A DNA stretch of 9,725 nucleotides from an uncultured Ruminococcus sp. (GTDB lineage Bacteria; Bacillota; Clostridia; Oscillospirales; Ruminococcaceae): assembly GCA_946612185.1 (NCBI GenBank), contig CAMOEP010000061.1:1-9725 (forward strand). Direction: 5' to 3'. Positions 6,994 to 9,725 of the stretch are shown piece by piece. The translations under genes were made by a program, and so were the position numbers. Numbering within the stretch: position 1 is the first letter of the stretch; the number at the start of each line of letters is the position of its first letter. The notes beneath the pieces were generated by a model, which was not told where the DNA came from, did not search any database, and saw nothing but the letters and a program-made list of their open reading frames with translations.

Positions 6994-7022
6994 TTGACAA
7001 TTGGCGCTTTTGGGTGTAAAAT
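6994..7022 (+). promoter_or_regulatory. Sigma-A promoter of the sugar-binding lipoprotein gene
   Basis: TTGACA (6994-6999), a 17-bp spacer and TAAAAT (7017-7022) make a near-consensus promoter. The start would be near 7029, leaving a leader of about 50 nt that ends in the AGGAGG (7068-7073) used by the gene. Strong expression is expected, which is usual for binding proteins. Confidence 0.85.
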
Positions 7023-7079
7023 GATGCTTGGGAATGGATGAATCGAGAAATATTTAGGCATAAATATAGGAGGAAAACT

Positions 7080-8225
7080 ATGAAAAAAGTTATTGCAGCA
7101 CTGGCATCTATTGCTATGGCAGGCTCTCTCGTTTCCTGTGGAAGCGGCTCTGCCCCTGAGACTGAAAGTGCGCCAGAGACAAAGGTCAGCGACACTAACA
7201 AGACTATCGGCATCGCTATGCCTACACAGGATCTTGTACGCTGGAACAATGACGGTGAATACCTTAAAAAGCAGTTCGAGTCAGTGGGATACAACGTTAT
7301 CCTTACTTATTCTGATAACGACGCTGCTAAGCAGAATAACGACATTCTCAGCCTTATCTCTGAGGACGTTGACCTGCTTCTCATTGCCGCAGTTGACGGA
7401 AACGAAGCGGCTAAGAATCTCGACGGTGCTAAGGAAAAGGATATACCTGTTGTGGCTTACGACCGCCTTATCATGAATACTGACGCTCTTACCTATTACA
7501 TTTCATTCGATAACTCTGCTGTAGGCAAGCTTCAGGGCGAATTTGTCAAGGAAAACCTCGACCTGGACAATGCACCGGGTCATTTCAATATCGAATTCGT
7601 AGGCGGCGATTCCGGCGATAATAACGCTAAGTACTTCTTCTCCGGCGCATACGATACCCTTGCTGATTATATCAAAAGCGGCAAGCTGGTCATCAAGTCA
7701 GGCAAAGACAGTTTTGAAAAGGTCGCTACTAAGGACTGGGCTTCTGATAATGCTAAGAAGAATATGGAAAGCACCCTCGATGCTTACTATACAGACGAGC
7801 AGCTTGATGCAGTGATATGCGCTAACGACTCGACAGCACTGGGAGTTTCGCAGGCGTTGGAGTCCAAATACAGCGGCTCAAATGATGTTATTATAACCGG
7901 TCAGGACGGCGACCTGGAAAACCTCCGCAATATCGTTGACGGCAAGCAGTCCATGACTGTATACAAGAATCTTGACGACGAAGCGGCAGTTGCATTTGAG
8001 GTATGCAGGCAGATCCTCGACGGCGGCGTACCGGCGGCAAGCCTTGTTGACTCGCTCCCTGCTGAGGTGACTTATGATACAGGCTCATACAATAACGGAA
8101 AGAAGTACATTCAGTCCTACCTGCTTACTCCCTATGTCGTTACTAAGGATAATCTCCAGCTTCTTGTTCAGACCGGATTATACAAGTGGGACAGTGATAA
8201 AAAATATTTAGAGTCAGCAACCTGA
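7080..8225 (+). CDS. Sugar ABC transporter substrate-binding lipoprotein, ChvE/XylF-like
   Basis: Surface lipoprotein that captures a monosaccharide (xylose, glucose, galactose or arabinose are typical for the family) and delivers it to an ABC importer or a sensor. The ATG at 7080 follows AGGAGG (7068-7073); the upstream in-frame ATG at 7038 lacks a site and the signal peptide only begins at 7080. The 381-residue product has a lipobox SLVSC (Cys20), an acidic Ser/Pro/Glu-rich linker (21-40), then a periplasmic-binding fold of the type 1 group. Family motifs visible are VAYDRLI (125-131), SFDN (142-145), GGDSGDNNA (175-183), CANDSTALG (247-255), TGQDGD (273-278) and TVYKN (293-297). It stands alone: no ATPase or permease gene adjoins it, so it must work with components encoded elsewhere or serve a two-component sensor, as ChvE does. 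The palindromic repeat block begins 2 nt after its stop codon. The exact sugar is not decidable from sequence. Confidence 0.9.
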   Translation: MKKVIAALASIAMAGSLVSCGSGSAPETESAPETKVSDTNKTIGIAMPTQDLVRWNNDGEYLKKQFESVGYNVILTYSDNDAAKQNNDILSLISEDVDLLLIAAVDGNEAAKNLDGAKEKDIPVVAYDRLIMNTDALTYYISFDNSAVGKLQGEFVKENLDLDNAPGHFNIEFVGGDSGDNNAKYFFSGAYDTLADYIKSGKLVIKSGKDSFEKVATKDWASDNAKKNMESTLDAYYTDEQLDAVICANDSTALGVSQALESKYSGSNDVIITGQDGDLENLRNIVDGKQSMTVYKNLDDEAAVAFEVCRQILDGGVPAASLVDSLPAEVTYDTGSYNNGKKYIQSYLLTPYVVTKDNLQLLVQTGLYKWDSDKKYLESAT

Positions 8226-8289
8226 GCCGAGCTGAAGCCAGCTCGACCGCTTCTCACGTTGACGCTCGCTTACGCTTGCTCACTATTTA

Positions 8290-8438
8290 AGAAACGGTAC
8301 TTTTGCCGTCGCTCAACCATATTCTGCTTGGTACAAAGTTCTATTCGGGAAATTCTGTAAACTTGATGCTTTACAAATCTACCAGAGAACTTAGTACCAA
8401 GGAAAACACGGCTCTGCGACGTACAAAGTACCGTTTCT
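8290..8438. repeat. Long-hairpin unit 1
   Basis: AGAAACGGTACTTT (8290-8303) pairs perfectly with AAAGTACCGTTTCT (8425-8438). Inside, CTTGGTACAAAGTTCT (8327-8342) pairs with 8386-8401 with one mismatch, and TGTAAA (8356-8361) with TTTACA (8370-8375) closes an 8-nt apical loop. The middle arm GTCGCTCAACC (8308-8318) is poorly matched on the 3' side here, unlike in unit 2, so this copy has drifted. Confidence 0.75.
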
Positions 8439-8484
8439 ATTATGTAAGCGAGCCAAAGGCAAGCGTCAACTCGCTTACTGTTTA

Positions 8485-8632
8485 AGAAACGGTACTTTTG
8501 CCGTCGCTCAACCATATTCTGCTTGGTACAAAGTTCTATTCGGGAATTCCGTAAACTTGATGTTTTATGATTCTTCCTGAAAACTTAGTACCAAGGAAAA
8601 CACGGTTGAGCGACAAATAAAGTACCGTTTCT
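8485..8632. repeat. Long-hairpin unit 2
   Basis: Same layout as unit 1 and nearly identical over its 5' half. AGAAACGGTACTTT (8485-8498) pairs with 8619-8632; GTCGCTCAACC pairs perfectly with GGTTGAGCGAC (about 8604-8614); CTTGGTACAAAGTTCT (8522-8537) pairs with 8580-8595 with two mismatches. The apical stem CGTAAA (8550-8555) with TTTATG (8564-8569) differs from unit 1 by changes that keep the pairing. Confidence 0.75.
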
Positions 8633-8764
8633 ATTATGTAAGCGAGCGTAAGCAAGCGACAACGTGGGGGCGGTCAAGCTGGCTCAGCTTGTCAGCTTGT
8701 CCTATTAAACAGATATGATTTGTTGATGCCATTTTATTTCGTCATTATTACCAACAAAAAATAC

Positions 8765-8793
8765 TTGAAAATCTCCGTTAAATATGGTATACT
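8765..8793 (+). promoter_or_regulatory. Sigma-A promoter of the Rrf2 regulator gene
   Basis: TTGAAA (8765-8770), a 17-bp spacer and TATACT (8788-8793) give a good promoter, with a start expected near 8800. It sits outside the palindromic block, so the regulator gene is transcribed independently of it. A weaker 7-bp inverted repeat (TTTGTTG 8719-8725 with CAACAAA 8752-8758) lies upstream. Confidence 0.82.
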
Positions 8794-8816
8794 TAGTATA
8801 TAGATAGGAATACTAA
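8793..8816. promoter_or_regulatory. Probable Rrf2 operator at the transcription start
   Basis: TTAGTAT (8793-8799) and ATACTAA (8810-8816) form a perfect 7-bp inverted repeat with a 10-bp spacer. The repeat begins at the last base of the -10 and covers the expected start site. TATAC-TTA-GTATA (8788-8800) overlaps it as a second palindrome. A dimeric Rrf2 repressor bound here would block its own promoter, so negative autoregulation is the simplest reading. Confidence 0.6.
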
Positions 8817-8837
8817 CCATTGAAAGGACGATTACAT

Positions 8838-9287
8838 ATGAAGGTATCAGCTAAAGTTGAGTGCGGAATAGTCGCACTACTGGACATCGCTATAAACTGC
8901 ACCGGCGGAAATGTGGTGAAGGTCGTCAATATCGCAAGGCGGCAGGGCGTTTCCGCAAAATACCTGGAACAGATTCTCCCTATTCTCCGCAATGCCGCAC
9001 TGATCCGCAGCGTCAAGGGCGCTAAGGGCGGATATACCCTCGCTAAAGAACCCGATCAGATCACCCTCCGGCAAGTTATCGAGGCGCTTGATATCTCCCT
9101 CCTGACTAACTCCCCCTCCGACGAGAACCTCGACCCTGTCATTGCAGGCGCTATCTCCGACAAACTCTGGAGCAGAATGAACGAGAACCTTTGTCAGTGC
9201 GCTGAATCCGTCACTATCGCTGATCTGATAAGCTGCTACCAGGAAAACTCCCAGTTCAACCCCGAAACCCTCCTCTACTACATCTGA
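8838..9287 (+). CDS. Rrf2-family transcriptional regulator
   Basis: Small DNA-binding repressor, 149 residues, normal for the family. The ATG at 8838 follows AAAGGA (8823-8828) at about 9 nt; the TTG at 8820 has no site and lies too near the operator. The winged helix-turn-helix spans about 1-85, with the recognition region GVSAKYLEQILPILRNA (37-53) and the wing SVKGAKGGYTL (58-68), the family's hallmark. A dimerisation helix follows. The loop where IscR, NsrR and RirA carry three Fe-S cysteines (about 90-108) has none. The cysteines present are at 9, 21, 119, 121 and 133, with a CQC pair (119-121) in an unusual place. It is therefore probably not a classical Fe-S sensor; CymR-like sensing through a partner, or thiol chemistry, is possible. 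It is monocistronic with its own promoter, operator and terminator. Its targets other than itself are not in view. Confidence 0.92.
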   Translation: MKVSAKVECGIVALLDIAINCTGGNVVKVVNIARRQGVSAKYLEQILPILRNAALIRSVKGAKGGYTLAKEPDQITLRQVIEALDISLLTNSPSDENLDPVIAGAISDKLWSRMNENLCQCAESVTIADLISCYQENSQFNPETLLYYI

Positions 9288-9297
9288 TAACTACTCT

Positions 9298-9362
9298 TGC
9301 TCCGTAAAGCGTTACTCTTTTCCTCCGGTCTGTACCGTTGTACGCTTTTATGGAGCATTTTT
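9298..9362 (+). terminator. Intrinsic terminator of the Rrf2 gene
   Basis: TGCTCCGTAAAGCGT (9298-9312) pairs with ACGCTTTTATGGAGCA (9342-9357) over a 15-bp stem with one G-U and one bulged base. Five T residues follow (9358-9362). The loop is long (29 nt) and contains a small CGGT/ACCG hairpin. It starts 10 nt after the stop codon. Confidence 0.75.
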
Positions 9363-9725
9363 GTTTTCTGCACAATTCCTTCCCCTAAGCTTTTACATAG
9401 GGATTCATGCACGTCTTTTCGTCAAATTTGGTCGGTGACTGTGTGGCGGCAACAGCATTTACTTTCCGTGAAACATTTTCCGACATACAAGAAAACTGCC
9501 GGCTGCCGTAGAAATGTGGACGGCAAGGAGACTGCCGGAAAATAAGGTGACATAAATTTTCGACCTATGGATTTTAGGAAGACAATGCCGGTAAAAATCG
9601 GCAAAAGAGGGGAAAAAAGAGGCTCAGGAAGAGAGAGTCCGTCAGGGTTGAAACCTAAGGGGAAAAGGCTGAGGAAATGCCGATTTTTGCCGGGTTTAAT
9701 TTGTTCCTCCCCCTTTTTCCACTTG
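9363..9725. other. Gene-free tail of the window
   Basis: No coding region can be supported in these 363 bases: the longest frames lack ribosome binding sites and recognisable protein features. The stretch is rich in TGCCG motifs. ACTGCCGG occurs at 9495-9502 and 9531-9538 around a 6-bp hairpin (TGCCGT 9504-9509 with ACGGCA 9520-9525), and further GCCGG copies lie in the large stem-loop at 9588-9693. It may be the leader or promoter region of a gene starting beyond the right edge. Confidence 0.5.
9588..9693 (+). ncRNA. Large stem-loop with polypurine interior, possible structured RNA
   Basis: CCGGTAAAAATCGGCA (9588-9603) pairs with TGCCGATTTTTGCCGG (9678-9693) over 16 bp; the single non-Watson-Crick pair (9592 with 9689) is U-G on the + strand and would be A-C on the minus strand. 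The 74-nt interior holds a 5-bp stem CTCAG/CTGAG (9623-9627 with 9669-9673) and a small AGG/CCT hairpin (9644-9656), and is strikingly purine-rich. The layout resembles a riboswitch or cis-regulatory RNA, but I do not recognise a family and see no clear promoter. A plain inverted repeat of mobile origin is the alternative. Confidence 0.4.

Larger units (their letters stand above)
8228..8691. repeat. Compound palindromic repeat block
   Basis: A gene-free block that starts just after the sugar-binding gene's stop codon. Each end is a small perfect 7-bp hairpin: CGAGCTG/CAGCTCG (8228-8245) on the left and CAAGCTG/CAGCTTG (8675-8691) on the right. The outer arms (about 8231-8280 and 8641-8688) are inverted copies of each other with a few mismatches and two single-base gaps. 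Between them lie two tandem long-hairpin units with a period of 194-195 bp, joined by a 9-bp hairpin (GTAAGCGAG 8444-8452 with CTCGCTTAC 8470-8478). No transposase or reading frame of merit is present. It may be a non-autonomous mobile or intergenic repeat, and its hairpins may also protect or terminate the upstream mRNA, for which no U-tract terminator is seen. Confidence 0.8.

Noticed and set aside
7000..7016. Possible CcpA catabolite (cre) site in the spacer of the sugar-binding promoter
   Set aside because: Only the AAAGCGC-like core on the minus strand fits; the flanking palindromic positions do not match the consensus well enough.
8270..8515. Minus-strand reading frame of 81 codons across the palindromic block, repeating the segment MVERRQKYRFLNS at both ends
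   Set aside because: It is a by-product of the tandem hairpin units being read through; there is no ribosome binding site, and the repeated segment simply mirrors the DNA repeat.
8290..8632. Possible CRISPR array, because two similar units recur
   Set aside because: Only two copies, about 195 bp apart, each internally palindromic over its whole length; no short repeat with uniform spacers and no cas gene.
9297..9545. Plus-strand reading frame of 82 codons after the Rrf2 gene
   Set aside because: It begins inside the terminator stem, has no ribosome binding site, and its composition is not protein-like.

Overview
The window looks like chromosomal or accessory DNA of a low-to-mid GC Gram-positive gut anaerobe. 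A Ruminococcus-like member of the Oscillospiraceae is my best guess. This rests on strong AGGAGG-type ribosome binding sites, lipoproteins with short lipoboxes, a zinc-ribbon integrase of a kind I associate with that group, and a style of protein sequence typical of it. It is an impression from family knowledge, not the result of a search. All five convincing protein genes lie on the + strand.

Region 1 (about 1-1370) is an integrase module. A tyrosine recombinase with an N-terminal zinc ribbon (188-1288) ends at a strong intrinsic terminator. Just upstream, on the opposite strand, there is a consensus sigma-A promoter (TTGACA, 17 bp, TATACT), about 77 nt that fold into two hairpins, and a 7-U terminator. 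This is very probably an uncharacterised small RNA, divergent or antisense to the integrase leader. Behind the gene are short ATTCCGG and TTTACGCACA repeats that could be recombinase sites.

Region 2 (about 1509-6890) is a three-gene operon with 10-11 nt gaps and one terminator. It encodes a MacB/LolD-type ABC ATPase, an 839-residue double-FtsX permease, and a lipoprotein serine hydrolase of the beta-lactamase/penicillin-binding fold. The likely job is mechanical transport or export at the cell envelope, coupled to an extracytoplasmic hydrolase acting on peptide or cell-wall material. The substrate is unknown. The hydrolase appears to lack the usual N-terminal strands ahead of its SxxK motif.

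Region 3 (about 6896-8225) holds one sugar-binding lipoprotein of the ChvE/XylF type under its own consensus promoter. No transporter ATPase or permease lies beside it.

Region 4 (8228-8691) is a gene-free palindromic block made of two tandem long-hairpin units of about 195 bp, bounded by inverted outer arms.

Region 5 (about 8765-9362) is an Rrf2-family regulator with a consensus promoter, a 7-10-7 inverted-repeat operator at its transcription start and an intrinsic terminator. It looks autoregulated. Region 6 (9363-9725) has no gene I can support. It holds a large stem-loop with a 16-bp closing stem (9588-9693) and an unusual polypurine interior, possibly a structured RNA or the leader of a gene beyond the window.
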